Notes: generated by a model from the letters alone, not told the origin. A DNA stretch of 64,000 nucleotides from Channallabes apus (GCA_030522415.1 CM060127.1:2481114-2545113); one strand, 5' to 3'. Positions 46,440 to 57,293 are shown, counted from the stretch's first letter. Program-made: numbers and translations.

Positions 46440-46900
46440 TTATTAACTGAAATAAATGACCATATTTTTCAAGAGAATTTTCAAGCCCCACTCATCAAAC
46501 AAAATTATAACGAAATCGGCCAAGTTTACTATTTATTTAAATATAAATTTATAAACCAATAAGATCAAATAACACCAAGTTATTATTATAACAGGCTTAC
46601 TTCGTCACTTATCAAAGAAGTACGCTTGCTTTCAAAGAAGTCGAGTGGCTTATTAACGTCTCTGGTGTGCATTGTCTCTAAGTGGCTGCTTGGTATTGTG
46701 GTTAGAACGCTCGACCAGAAATCTGCAAAGCCCCGGTTCAAAACCCGAGTGATGATGTTTTAAAATTGTTTTATTTTAAAACTAAATAAAATGTTTTAAG
46801 TGCGCTTAAGATAGAGTCTTATAAAGGCTATGTAGACTTATATAGTTTTATTATATATTTTTTGCACATTAATCTGTTAGATCTGTTTAGTTTTTTTTTG
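46440..46900 (+). repeat. Internal inverted repeat, left arm
   Basis: It matches the reverse complement of 52270-52640 (AACAGATCTAACAGAT, GCACATTAATCT, GAAGTCGAGTGGCTTATTAA). Its outer part is related to the hAT element at 42295 (CGGCCAAGTTTACT, AAACCAATAAGATCAAA), and the inner part contains a tRNA-like head. Confidence 0.85.
46683..46750 (+). pseudogene. tRNA-like SINE head (left arm)
   Basis: TGTGGTTAGAACGCTCGACC and GGTTCAAAACC resemble boxes A and B of an RNA polymerase III promoter. Box B is mutated. The partner is at 52438-52504. Confidence 0.5.
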
Positions 46901-46989
46901 CCGGCTTTGCGCGGCTGCGTGCGGGAAGCTGTGAAAATGCCCTTCATTACCTGTAGGGGGCAGTCGTGTTTCAGTCAGAAGTATTGTGT

Positions 46990-47135
46990 GTCTACTGAAG
47001 CCGAAAATGTGTGCAAATTAAACTGCGCATGCGTGTTTGGAGACGCTGTGCCCGCGCTGTGTATCAGTCGGTTGGGGATCATCACGGAGTTACTACAACA
47101 CGGCGTGGCTGGAGCTGGAGTTTGTCGTGTTCGAG
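46990..47135 (+). other. Candidate first exon of the copy-B transcription unit
   Basis: GC-rich sequence ends with a consensus donor TTCGAG|GTAAGTTTAG at 47135. It is followed about 1 kb later by the terminal exon at 48166-48408. It has no counterpart in copy A, whose similarity begins only at 863/47309. Confidence 0.35.
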
Positions 47136-48165
47136 GTAAGTTTAGCTTTCTTTTTTGGATGTGATTCTCGCTTTCATGACTCCCAATTAATGTTCATCTT
47201 AATCTCAGGACTTACAATTAGCAATATTTCAGTTTTTAATAATAGTGTGGAGATTCATAAATAAATAAATAACGAACCGAGCACGCGGATTAATACACGG
47301 AGATGTGTGTTTCTTACCCCCACAAGTCGTGAAAACTGCGTGTTAATAAGTTACAAGTTAAATTTCAACTGAAAAGAACCTGTACATATGTTCATACAGT
47401 ATTGACAGCAGCTCTAATTTGTCTAAATCGCATTGCAGACAATAAAAATAAGTCGAGTCATCCTGTGACCCTGCATGCTTAATCTTTCCACACATGATTC
47501 TTGCTTCTCACTTTTTCCTTAATCCCTCGCTGTTCTATCTTGTATTTTTCTAACCGTGTCAGAAACTTTGTGTTAGTAGCACTGCTTGACGTGCTTGATG
47601 CCTTCCTCTTTTGTAATTTGCTTTGGATAAAGGCAAAACTTACAAAAGATGAAGAAATGCCTAAATGTAGTTGTACGAATAAAAGATTATGTAATGATAC
47701 AATGTAAATATTTTCACAGAAACAAAGCGTAAAGATGAGACATGAGACATTTCTTATTAATTATACAATTTATTAATACCTTGAATATAGTGTTTGTTGC
47801 ATTGGGCAGAAGCATATAAATGCAAATGAATATATAAATCTGAGTAATTATTGAACGAATTTTCATGTTTGGACTAACCCTTTAAATACAAACTCAGCAT
47901 TCATCATAGGATTTCCTGACACTGTAAAGGTGCAGAGTAATCTATGGAGTGTAGCCATCTCATGCCATGTTTTACAATGTTTTAGTGATGCAAGATTATT
48001 GCTAAAGCAATTTAACCCAAGTTTATGAAGTATATGAAGTGATGGTTATTTTTTATCAATTATTTTTATTTTTTTCTCTGTGAAATGAAGTCAGCACAGG
48101 TTGAAGCAATTCAGATTTTTTTTTTTGTTTCTCAAAATAAATTATTTCTTGTAAATTTTATGCAG

Positions 48166-48408
48166 GGGGACAGACGAAGTGATGCCAGTATGCACCTTCT
48201 TAAAATCCTTGTCGTCTGTGTTGTTGAAGGAGAAGGACCAGTTGGTGTATCCATAATCCTTGAAGGAGAGGAAATTTTGCAAGAATGTGGCAATAGCTCC
48301 GAGCACTGCGCTACACATTTGAGCTATTTTCAGAAAGTGCTTCTAGAACTTGATGGGATTAAGCTATCACCAAAAGTGCAAGCTTTAAAGATGAAGTTAT
48401 CATCTTAA
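48166..48408 (+). CDS. Terminal coding exon of an unidentified multicopy fish gene (copy B)
   Basis: Acceptor TTTTATGCAG ends at 48165 and TAA ends at 48408, giving 80 codons of sense sequence. It differs from copy A by Ala to Val and Glu to Gly in the CAVEGEEP region and by one extra Ser before the stop; three further changes are silent. The open frame is therefore retained in both copies. As in copy A, the family is probably the teleost SAMD3-like or transposon-associated group, which I cannot verify. The polyadenylation signal is conserved downstream. Confidence 0.55.
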   Translation, partial: GDRRSDASMHLLKILVVCVVEGEGPVGVSIILEGEEILQECGNSSEHCATHLSYFQKVLLELDGIKLSPKVQALKMKLSS

Positions 48409-48860
48409 GACATTTGATTTGGCTTGACTACAAGTCTTTACATGTTGTGTTTACATGTTCAGCTTAAAATGTTTTAATGCGTTATGGTTTCAATGGCATA
48501 CTTTTAAGTGCACTAGTCCAGAGTGCTAATTTGAATGTTGCAACTTCACTGCTTCAGAGGGCTATTAAGTTTTAACGTTTATTCTACAGTTTGTTTAATG
48601 TTTTTTCTGCTGTATTTTATTTCTAAATGAATGCTGTATTTTATTTATTTATTATTATTATTATTATTTTACACAATTTTGTTTAAAACAAGTATTTCAG
48701 GCCCTGGTGCCGTGCAGTTGTTTCTATGGATGCAAAATTTAGCTGAATGCACTTTTATTAAAAAGACAACTTGTATCTAGACTGTGAATGTCACAAATAT
48801 TTGGTAATGTTGGTGAATAAACTGTTTAATTATATTTTAGTTGTGTGATTTATGAAAGAT

Positions 48861-49599
48861 GTTCCTAATGTTACGTCAGAGGACATGCGCCGATGTTTAT
48901 CACACATTCCAATAAGAGAGAGATTACTCACTCCCAAAGTTTTTTTTGCGCCGTATTTCGATTTTTTAAAAATTTGCTCATTTTCACCATGAACACGGAT
49001 GAGCCTTCGGGTTTCCTCAGCCGTCCCTATAATATAAATTATAAAACTGTAGTCACGTTGCAGTAAGTAAGAATAGTGTAAGCACCGTTCATTTACATGT
49101 ACACATATGGCCGTAAGCAAAACAAACAATGCGTTATCAAATGCTCGGCAAACAGCCGTGCTACTGAACTTTCATATTTGTTTGTAGCATGCAGTAAAGT
49201 GTATGTGACATAAAATATATATTTGTAATATCGTGCAATCTGTACTATCCGCTAGCAAACTTTAGCGATTTTTTTGCAAACGTTTCTTTACAGAACATCA
49301 CCATAAACACAAACACAAGACTAAAGGTAATATACATATAATGAAAACTTGTCATAAAAATCTTTATTAATGGTAATTAACATTTATGTCTCTGCTTGCT
49401 CGAGTGAGCAGCCATGTTGAAAACTTCGCTTAGCCCTTCGTTTGAAGTGAGGTCCCGAAAAATCTTCGTTTGGAGGGCTATCTGGCCCTTTCCCCTCCCC
49501 CTACACCTCCAACCAAAAGAGAAATGAGACACCTCTACCCCTGCACGTGAACGCGCCAAGTGGAAGGGTAGGGGGAAGGGGTAGAATTGGGATTCAGCC
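48861..49599. mobile_element. PIF/Harbinger MITE, left-truncated (copy B)
   Basis: The right end (ATTCAGCC then TTA) is intact and matches the copy-A MITE; the left end is missing because of the deletion that starts at 48861. Confidence 0.7.
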
Positions 49600-49755
49600 T
49601 TAATATTGGAGCAATAAAATGTACTTAAAATCTATGTGTCCAAATTGTTACGAGGATTTTATCAAGTTTTTATCAAAAATTAAGTTCTTTTTTTCAGTGC
49701 ATGGGCGAACACGACGATTTAAGAATTTAATTAAATACGAATATATATATATATA

Positions 49756-50035
49756 ATGGAAATATGTATAAAGAAAATATAATTAATATTTTCATGTTTA
49801 ATTACAAAAAAAAAAACATTTTAATGGTCAGTGATTGTTGCAGACATTTACACTATTTTTGAGAACTATTAAGTTCTCCTTCAACGTGTCATAGGCGATA
49901 ACTGTCCCTTTGATCTGCTGGGTACGGCGGGGCGTCGAGTGCTGATCAGTGTGTGTAAAGTACGCTACTTTACACTGATCAGCAATCGACGCCCCGCCGT
50001 ACCCAGCAGATCAAAGGGGCACACTCATAAACTCT
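49756..50035. repeat. Hairpin island, copy B
   Basis: Colinear with 12890-13150. The palindrome at about 49908-50020 has nearly perfect arms: CTGCTGGGTACGGCGGGGCG in the left arm and its inverse in the right. The arms meet at AAAGTA-CGC-TACTTT, and the left arm has one extra GTGT. Confidence 0.9.
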
Positions 50036-51354
50036 CCGTGTGCACACACACAAACTCTCCGTGCACGCACACAAACTCTCCGCGCACGCACATAAACTCT
50101 CCGTGCACACACACACACACACACACACACGATTTATAGATAAAATGCAGACATAAACACGCCACCCCCCAGGAAAACAACAAACACAAATATATAGACT
50201 ACAGTACTCGCTTTTCCAACATGCTAGCGCGCTCCGATGTGAGCCGATTTATTCAAGTCATAATTAGAGAATATAGAGAGATTAATAACAGAGAAAGCAT
50301 AATAAGATACAGTAAATAAAAAGAAAAGTATCAAATCCAACTATTAAGTCTGATTTTATTGCTATCATTAACCATTTATGTTATATATTTATTTTATTTT
50401 ATATTACATTATTTTTTATATATTATATTTACACAATGCTTGCTCTGAAGAACTTTATCTAAAAGCCAGACTGACCAAGTTTCTAATTCACTGAATAAAC
50501 CAGTATTAGACACAGATATACGATATGGTAGTATATACAATGAAAAAGCTATTTACACGAGTGCTCAAATGTAAAGCAAACGCAATTATTAATTTATTGT
50601 GTATATTCATTCAGCCATTTAAGTTATATGAAGAATAACGTTCCTAACCCACTATTATTTTAATCTTAAATAAAGTTGGCCTAATACAATATTGTTTGCA
50701 ATGCTGAAGCAAACATGATTTTGTTTTAGTCTATTCGCTGAATACAACGCGACCCACATCACCTCTTGGTGAAGACCCACAGAAACCGTTACTGTAATCC
50801 CCCTTCTCACCTACTGTATCCTTGGTGTGAAGTTATCAAACCGGTTTCGCTGATGGGGTAATTCTGCTTCAAGCACTTTCCGATGCTGTTGCTAGGAAAT
50901 TCCACCCCACAGCCCACAACAACAAGCAAATAAGAGACATAATTAACGAACTTCTTAGAAAGAAAATTGAGTTTTCTCTTTTCTAAAAAAAAAAATAATT
51001 AATGAATACTCTTGCTTTTGTAAAGATTTTGAGTGACCATTTGCCATATACAGTACGGCCTGCTTTATTATATATTTAATAAAACTTTATTGCAACTAAA
51101 TTGTGTGTGCCTTATTGAATATTTAATAATGCTTCCGGAACATTGTTGTCCATACGTTTTACAGTATGTACAGTATATTGAAAACAGTGAAACATAAAAC
51201 ACAAACCGAAAGGACAAATTAAGGAATGTACGAAACATTAACACCTTTACCGTGTTCAAATAAATACTGTAGAGTTATTGCATTATGTTTCAAGACATCC
51301 TTAATTAAAAAAAAAATTTCCCTAATTATATGTCCACAAATACTTTGACAACAT
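50036..51354. other. AT-rich interval in the composite element, no gene
   Basis: CA-rich repeats of ACACAAACTCTCCGTGCACG type occupy 50036-50130. The rest is AT-rich with no recognisable gene. Confidence 0.45.
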
Positions 51355-51593
51355 ACACTTATCAACTTATCCACATAAACTTATCCACACAAACTCTCCA
51401 TGCACGCACACACAATCTCTAAAAAATTAATATTAATAACATACATATACAAATAAACAAAAATATAAACGTCTATATTGAAGTTTACGGTGAACGCAGA
51501 GTCGGCTAAGCACACGTGATGACGCGCGCGCCCTCACCTCTGTTACGGCTGCCTACAGTATTTGGCCAAAAGAATTATAATAATTGAACGATA

Positions 51594-52035
51594 TGCCTGG
51601 TCCTGGAAAGAGACATCAACAGTCCGGCGCTGAGAAACGAAAGAACCGAAAGGAAAAAAAAGCCTAAGATGAAGCCCGTGCATCAATTCCAGAAATAAAA
51701 CTTTACTTTATTCTGTCGACGTTAATAATGTAATAACGTAACGTTAACGTAAAATAACGCAAATTTCATTTAACAGCAGGGGGGACAATAAATATATATT
51801 TTTATAAATTTATTGCATTGTTTATGTTGTTTACAGTCAAGCCATCAACATACAATAAAATGTAAACATGAGATCTAAACTAAAAACTGTGCTCCCTGTG
51901 CTGCTGGCAATATCATCTCTTTTTTCTGCTGTCTCCGGCTCCCTCCCTGGTTCTGAATCTGCCTCTTCCTCTACTCTCACTGTCTCAGAACAGACTCCTG
52001 AAGCAGAAAAAAATGCAGAAAATGATGTTTTCTAA
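51594..52035 (+). pseudogene. ZMYM1-like hAT transposase N-terminal fragments
   Basis: ATG at 51594 opens a short frame (MPGPGKRHQQSGAEKRKNRK) ended by a stop. A second segment at about 51890-52035 encodes a Ser/Glu-rich stretch (ISSLFSAVSGSLPGSESA). The pattern resembles the N-terminus of ZMYM1-like hAT-derived proteins in fish, from memory only. Confidence 0.35.
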
Positions 52036-52269
52036 CATGCGTTAGATAGTTTTTTTTTATCACTCTATACACAATACTTTGCTATTTTTATAGATGTTGA
52101 GCATCGTGAGCAAGCCCGAGATCATATTAACGTTAATTATCACCAGCCGGCATGAATAGCACACGAGTAACGTGAGTTGGGAGCACACCAATCGATTCGA
52201 CTATGGTTAATCGCTCACTCCGTAGGCTCCCTGAATAGGCGGGAAAGGGATGGAACCGCGCATTTGTGC

Positions 52270-52640
52270 CGGCTGGAAAAAAAAACTAAACAGATCTAAC
52301 AGATGAGGACTCAGATTAATGTGCAAAAAATATATAATAAAACTATATAAGTCTACATAGCCTTTATAAGATTCTACCTTAAGCGCACTTAAAACATTTT
52401 ATTTAGTTTTAAAATAAAACAATTTTAAAACATCATCACTCGGGATTCGAACCGGCGCTTTGTAGATCACTGGTCGAGCGTTCTAACCGCTACACCGAGT
52501 GGCCACTTAGAGACAATGCACCCCAGAGACGTTAATAAGCCACTCGACTTCTTTGAAAGCAAGTGTACTTCTTTGATAAGTGACGAAGTAAGCCTGTTAT
52601 AATAATAACTTGGTGTTATTTGATCTTAGTGGTTTAGAAA
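52270..52640 (-). repeat. Internal inverted repeat, right arm
   Basis: Reverse complement of 46440-46900, with a handful of substitutions and small indels. Confidence 0.85.
52438..52504 (-). pseudogene. tRNA-like SINE head (right arm)
   Basis: On the minus strand a box A-like TGTAGCGGTTAGAA and a consensus box B GGTTCGAATCC are present. The acceptor strands (GGCCACT and the CGAGTG end) do not form a proper stem, so this is not a canonical tRNA. Confidence 0.55.
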
Positions 52641-53024
52641 TTTATATTTAAATAAAACCCTACACACTTCTTTTCTAATTACACGTGATAAAATCTAAAG
52701 GCTCACTGTGTTAATATTTATTGTGCTTAAATTTGATCTTAATAAGATTTGATTTAATTTGAATTCTACATTTGTACTGTAATTATAGTACTGTGATTAT
52801 GAATTCGGTCAACTACAGTGTTTCACTTGATGTTATCGGCAGCTACGTGTATTATTTAATGGGACGCGTCTCATTAGTGAGGCAGAGAATGAACTAAGGC
52901 ATGAGGCGTCAGTCTGTAGTTATATAGCGCCACTCAGTGGTAAAAGCCAGCAAATGCACAGCAAATGCACATCCCGTAATGCGGCGGTGACGTTAAATAC
53001 GACGCTCCGATTTTGTAACCACTG

Positions 53025-53918
53025 TACGTGGTATAGTCGTCCCGGAGGATGTCGGCGGCGATGTTGGTGGGTGTAGCGGGCGTTGGCACGTTGGATGGCC
53101 CGGTTGGTCGTAATCCAGAGCCGCCGACATCTGCGGACCAACTGTTGGGCCGACGGTACATCAACCTCCGGCTCTGGGTGGTTGAACACGGAGGGTTGGA
53201 AACCGTGGCATACCTCAAATGGGCTTAGGTTGGTGGCAGAGGAGATGTGGAGGTTGTGTGACAACTCCGCCCAGATGAGGTAGCATGCCCAGGAGGGCTG
53301 ATGGTCCGCTACGAAACACCTCAGATAACGCTCCAGTTGTTGGTTGGTCCGCTCCGTCTGACCATTAGTCTGCGGGTGGTATCCGGGTGACAGACTGCAG
53401 GTGGAGTCGATCAGATGGCAGAAGGCCTTCCAGAACCGGGCTGTGAACTGGGGCCCTCTGTCCGAGACGATATCCTTGGGGAACCCATGCAGACGGACGT
53501 GATGCAGAACCCATGCAGACTGATACGTGCTCTAGTATCAGTTCTGCTGTCTCCTTTGCTGACGGGAGTCCGGCGGGAGCCACCAGATGGTCTTAGAGAA
53601 CCGATCCACGATCGTGAGGATGGTGTCCTTTCCTTCGGAGGCCGGCAGGCCCGTGATGAAGTCGACAGCAATGTGCGTCCAGGGTCGTCGAGGGACTGGG
53701 AGTGGTTGCAGTTCTCATGGGGACGGTTGGTTGGTGCTTTTGGCCCTGGCGCACACTGGGCATGCCTGAACGAACTCTTGGACGTCCCTCGTCATGGACG
53801 GCCACCAGAAGTCCCGCTGGAGAAATTGGAGGGATCGTCGTGTGCCCGGATGGCCTGAAATTGGTGAGGAATGTCCCCATTGGAGGACCTCGGGTCTCAT
53901 CACCTCGGGCACAAAGAG
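53025..53918 (-). pseudogene. Gypsy-2 integrase, frameshifted
   Basis: Fragments in different frames give the zinc-binding region ([27 protein letters not shown]), part of the core ([15 protein letters not shown]) and the region before the chromodomain ([19 protein letters not shown]). A short tandem duplication near 53486-53520 (GCAGACGGACGTGATGCAGA next to a related copy) breaks the frame. The 3' part continues across the large insertion at 45738-46191. Confidence 0.8.
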
Positions 53919-54647
53919 TCATTCAGGTGGCACACCTGCCGGTTCGGTCTCTGTACCTCGTGCCTGGCGCACTCTCGTTTCCAGGTCCAGTTGCAGGGAA
54001 GAGGGAAGGACAGATGCGGGGTCCGCCCGGGGAAGGTCCACCTCTAGTTGTCGGGAGAGGGCGTCTGCTTTGGTGTTCTTGGACCCCGGGCGGTATGAGA
54101 GGTGAAAGTTGTAATTTTCGAAGAATAGCGCCCACCGCGCCTGTCGTGGGTTTAGCTGCTTGATAGTTTTGATGGTGATAAGATTCTGGTGTTCCGTCCA
54201 GATTATGAATGGCTCACTGACGCCCTGGAGCCAGTGACGCCATTCCTCCAGAGCCCACTTCATGGCCAGCAGTTCGCGGTCCCCTACCCCGTATCGCTGC
54301 TGAGTGGAGTCAAACTTTCTGGAGAAAAAACTACATGGGTGTAGCTTTTGATCTGGACCTTGTTGCGAGAGGATAGCTCCAGCGCCCACATCTGAAGCAT
54401 CCACCTCTACAACGAATGGTTTACTGGCATCTGGGTGTTGGAGAATCGGTGCAGTGGTGAAGCGGTGACAAAGTGACCGGAAAGCGGAGACGGCTGCCGG
54501 GGTGAGGTGAAAAGGGAGAGAGGAAGGACGGGTCAGAGCGGTTAGGGGGGCGGCAACTGTACTGTAGTCCCGGATAAAGCGACGATAAAAGTTCGCGAAA
54601 CCGTTGAAGCTGCTTGAGGGTCTTGGGTAGGGGCCAATGACGCACAA
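53919..54647 (-). pseudogene. Gypsy-2 RNase H region
   Basis: Contains [57 protein letters not shown] and KADALSRQ. This is the connection and RNase H domain of Ty3/gypsy pol. It overlaps the RT segment in another frame, which marks a frameshift. Confidence 0.88.
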
Positions 54648-55254
54648 CTTCTAGTTTCTGCGGGTCCATGGCCACACCCTGGGGCGAGATGACAAAACCC
54701 AGGAACGTGGTGGAGCGCTCGTGAAAAGCGCACTTTTCCAACTTACAGTACAGTTGGTGGGCGAGTAATCTCTTTAGAACCGCCCTGACGTGCTGGGTGT
54801 GTTCTTCCATGGTGCGTGAATATATCAGAATATCGTCCAGGTAAGCGAATGCCCACCGACCGAGCATGTCACGAAGGACATCATTGATGAGGTGTTGAAA
54901 TGCGGCGGGGGCATTGCACAGTCCGAACGGGATGACGAGGGTTTCGTAGTGTCCGGTGGGGGTGATGAATGCCGTCTTCCACTCATCGCCCTCTCTGATG
55001 CGCACCAAGTTGTAGGCGCTCTGGAGGTCCAACTTCGTAAAGACGGTTGCGCCAGAGAGAGCGTCCAGGGCTGAGTTGGTAAGAGGCAGAGGATGTCGTT
55101 TTTTGATTGTGATGTTGTTGAGCCCCCGATAGTCAACACAAGGGCGAAGTTCACCGCCTCTTTTCTTCACGAAGAAGAACCCCGCGGCGGCAGGGGAGGA
55201 GGAGGGCCTGATGGTGCCTTGGCGCAGGGCGTTGTTCACATATTCCTCCATCAC
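54421..55254 (-). pseudogene. Gypsy-2 reverse transcriptase
   Basis: RT blocks are well kept: [46 protein letters not shown] and the catalytic [10 protein letters not shown]. The frame shifts shortly after LKQLQRF near the RNase H junction. The catalytic Asp pair is present, unlike in gypsy-1. Confidence 0.9.
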
Positions 55255-55768
55255 CTGGGTCTCGGTGGATGTGAGCGAATAGAGATGGCCGCGGGGTGGG
55301 ACCGTACCGGGTTGGAGGTCGATGGCGAGATCGTATGGACGATGTGGAGGAAGATGGGTGGCTCGTCGTTTGCAGAAGACCTCCGCTAGATCCCGATACG
55401 GCTCTGGGATGGAGTTGGTGTCGACGTCGGGGGCCTCGGACTCCCTAGAGCACGTCCCAGCCGCTGCCTGTAGGCATAGTTCGTTGCAGGTCGCGCCCCA
55501 CTGGAGGATCCGATTCTGGGTCCAGGAAATTAGAGGGTCATGCTGGAGCAGCCAGGGATGCCCAAGGATGATGGGAGGTGAAGAGATGGAGGTGACGAAA
55601 AACTTTAGCTGTTCGTGGTGATGGTCAATGGAGACGGTGATTGATTCGGTTCGGGTGCTGATTGGGCTGGTGGATAGGGGGCGACCGTCGACAGATGTGA
55701 TACGAGCGGGCTGGGATAACGCCTCGAGTTTTACCCCCAGTCTTTTGGCATATGAGGAGTCAATGAAG
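55255..55768 (-). pseudogene. Gypsy-2 protease/linker region
   Basis: The minus strand encodes protease-like text between gag and RT, including a [12 protein letters not shown] active-site triplet near 55760-55790. I did not resolve a single clean frame. Confidence 0.55.
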
Positions 55769-56913
55769 TTACCTGCTGCCCCGGAGTCGATGAACGCAGC
55801 ACTTCTGACTCGTTTGTGGCCAACATGGAGGTGTACCTGAACCGTGAGACGGGAGGAGTTGGTGGTGATGGCGGAGAGACGGAGGTGACCCAGCGAGTGT
55901 CTCTCCCTTCTCTCCTGGTCTGAGAGGACAGGCTGCCCGGTGATGTGTGGCTGACCCGCAATAGGCGCAGAGTCCTTCGCGGAAGCGTCTCTCCCGTTCT
56001 GCAGCGGTCAAGGAGGCGCGTCCTAATTGCATGGGTTCCCCGGCTCCTGTGTCAACCACGGCAGGAGGTGGAGAACCGACATGTCCAGGGGTGGAGTAGG
56101 TGACGGAGTCTGCGTGTCGTGGAATGGTGACGGTGAAGGTTGGTGCAGGCGGCAGGGTGCGAGGGGCTGGCCTCGGGCGAGAGAGAAGGCGCTGGGCGAT
56201 CCGGAGAGCGAGTTGGATCAGGCCATCCAAGGTCGCAGGAAGCTCTCGCCCGGCTAGTTCGTCCCTGATCCGAGACGCCAGGCCCTCGTAGTAGGACGTC
56301 CGGAGCGCTGCATCGCCCCACGTGGTCTGTACGCCGAGGGTGCGAAACTCCGCTGTGTAGCGGCTCACGGGCGATCCTCCCTGCCTCAGGTGGTAGAGTC
56401 TGGTGTCGGTCTCCACCTCGCCCGCTGGGTGCTCGAAAGTGAGTCTGAGTTGGTGGATGAACTCATTGTATGAGTGGGCGGTGTCCGTGTCTGCTTGGAG
56501 AACTGCCGTGGCCCACTCAGCTGCCTGCCCTTTGAGCAACGAGATGAGAAGAGCAATGCGGAGGCGATCGGTGGAGTACTTGGTGGCATTGAACTCAAAC
56601 ACCAGATCGAGAGCTGTCAGAAATACACTGCACTTCCCATCCGTGCCGTTCCACTTCTCTGGTAAAGAAAGAAAAATATCAGAAGGCGGGGGGAGGGGTG
56701 ATGATGCAGCGCCGCGGCCTCCGCGGCGTGCGATCGAGCAGTGACGCCATAAACAGCCGCGCGGAGATCCGCATTCTCCCGCCGGAGCTCAGCGACCTCG
56801 CGGCGGAGAGAAGCGAGATCCCCGGTTAGCTGATTGATTAGCGCGGCATGCTGATCCACAACGTTGCAAAGACTCGCATAATCCGCTGGGTTCACCGCGG
56901 AGGGCTCAGTCAT
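55769..56913 (-). pseudogene. Gypsy-2 gag with zinc knuckle
   Basis: The start codon lies two bases inside the LTR boundary (56913, MTEPSAVN). A coiled-coil stretch (LRREVAELRRENADLRA) follows, then a frameshift at about 56605-56640. The second part has the capsid-like domain (ISLLKGQAAEWATAV, EFIHQLRLTFEHP) and a CCHC knuckle [15 protein letters not shown]. This is the structural protein of the particle. It resembles the gag of sushi-type chromoviruses. Confidence 0.85.
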
Positions 56914-56914
56914 T
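56904..56914 (-). promoter_or_regulatory. Gypsy-2 primer-binding site, self-complementary to the LTR
   Basis: On the minus strand this reads AATGACTGAGC, one base away from the LTR end. It is perfectly complementary to GCTCAGTCATT at the predicted RNA start (57201-57191). Confidence 0.7.
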
Positions 56915-56915
56915 C

Positions 56916-57293
56916 TGTCAAAGATGGACTAACCTGAGGTGACCAGAAGACGTAGCTTTAGCGGTTAGCCCAATGTAGCGTGGAGGATAAACCCAAACGT
57001 GGAAAGAAGCGAGTAGGCAGGATAACCATGCGATTTAGTCTAAGGACTCTCACAAAAGCGGAGCAAGGGAAAAACACAAATTTAACCCGCGTCCTATAGA
57101 TACACACACAATAGCAAAAGACAGGTGAACCAACTGGTGAGTACTCACGGTTTGCTGAAACGACAACTGTAACCGACATGGGCCGAACTCAATGACTGAG
57201 CGGTAAGCCATTGTTTGTTTACCTCTTTTATACTTCCTGGTTTGGCAGTACTTCCGGGTCCTAGTACCGGGCGCAGATTGAGTGTGCACAACA
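56916..57293 (-). repeat. Gypsy-2 5' LTR
   Basis: 378 bp, TG...CA on the minus strand. It contains a TATA box (57232-57225) and the predicted transcript start about 31 nt downstream. Confidence 0.92.
57225..57232 (-). promoter_or_regulatory. Gypsy-2 LTR TATA box
   Basis: TATAAAAG on the minus strand, about 25-31 nt upstream of the GCTCAGTCATT motif. It is conserved in the other LTR at 45663-45670. Confidence 0.7.

Larger units (their letters stand above)
47309..49755. repeat. Segmental duplication, copy B
   Basis: Colinear with 863-5560. It lacks the 1.78-kb element of copy A, showing the empty site at 47413-47420, and lacks about 417 bp at 48860/48861. It has about 55-60 bp near 49141-49200 that copy A lacks. 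Further shared islands are 49756-50035 and 51355-51465. Confidence 0.88.
46192..53024. mobile_element. 6.8-kb TA-flanked composite element carrying duplication copy B
   Basis: Both ends read CAGTGGTTACAAAAT followed by one variable base and GGA, in inverted orientation. TA lies on each side (46190-46191 and 53025-53026), and the gypsy integrase reading on both flanks meets exactly at one TA in the same codon phase. Inside are an inverted repeat pair (about 46440-46900 and 52270-52640), copy B of the segmental duplication, a palindrome and hAT-related fragments. No transposase for TA insertion is visible. Confidence 0.8.
45354..57293 (-). mobile_element. Chromodomain Ty3/gypsy retrotransposon (gypsy-2), split by a 6.8-kb insertion
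   Basis: LTRs at 45354-45737 and 56916-57293 are flanked by a perfect 5-bp duplication AGTTG (45349-45353 and 57294-57298). Order on the minus strand: 5' LTR, gag, protease region, RT, RNase H, integrase, chromodomain, purine tract, 3' LTR. The TA-flanked element at 46192-53024 interrupts the integrase. By eye the LTRs differ at around ten places including indels. Confidence 0.95.

Noticed and set aside
46683..46750. Functional tRNA gene
   Set aside because: Acceptor strands do not pair and box B is mutated; better read as a SINE-like head.
53415..54163. Plus-strand ORFs of 147 and 153 residues
   Set aside because: Antisense shadows of the GC-rich gypsy-2 pol gene.
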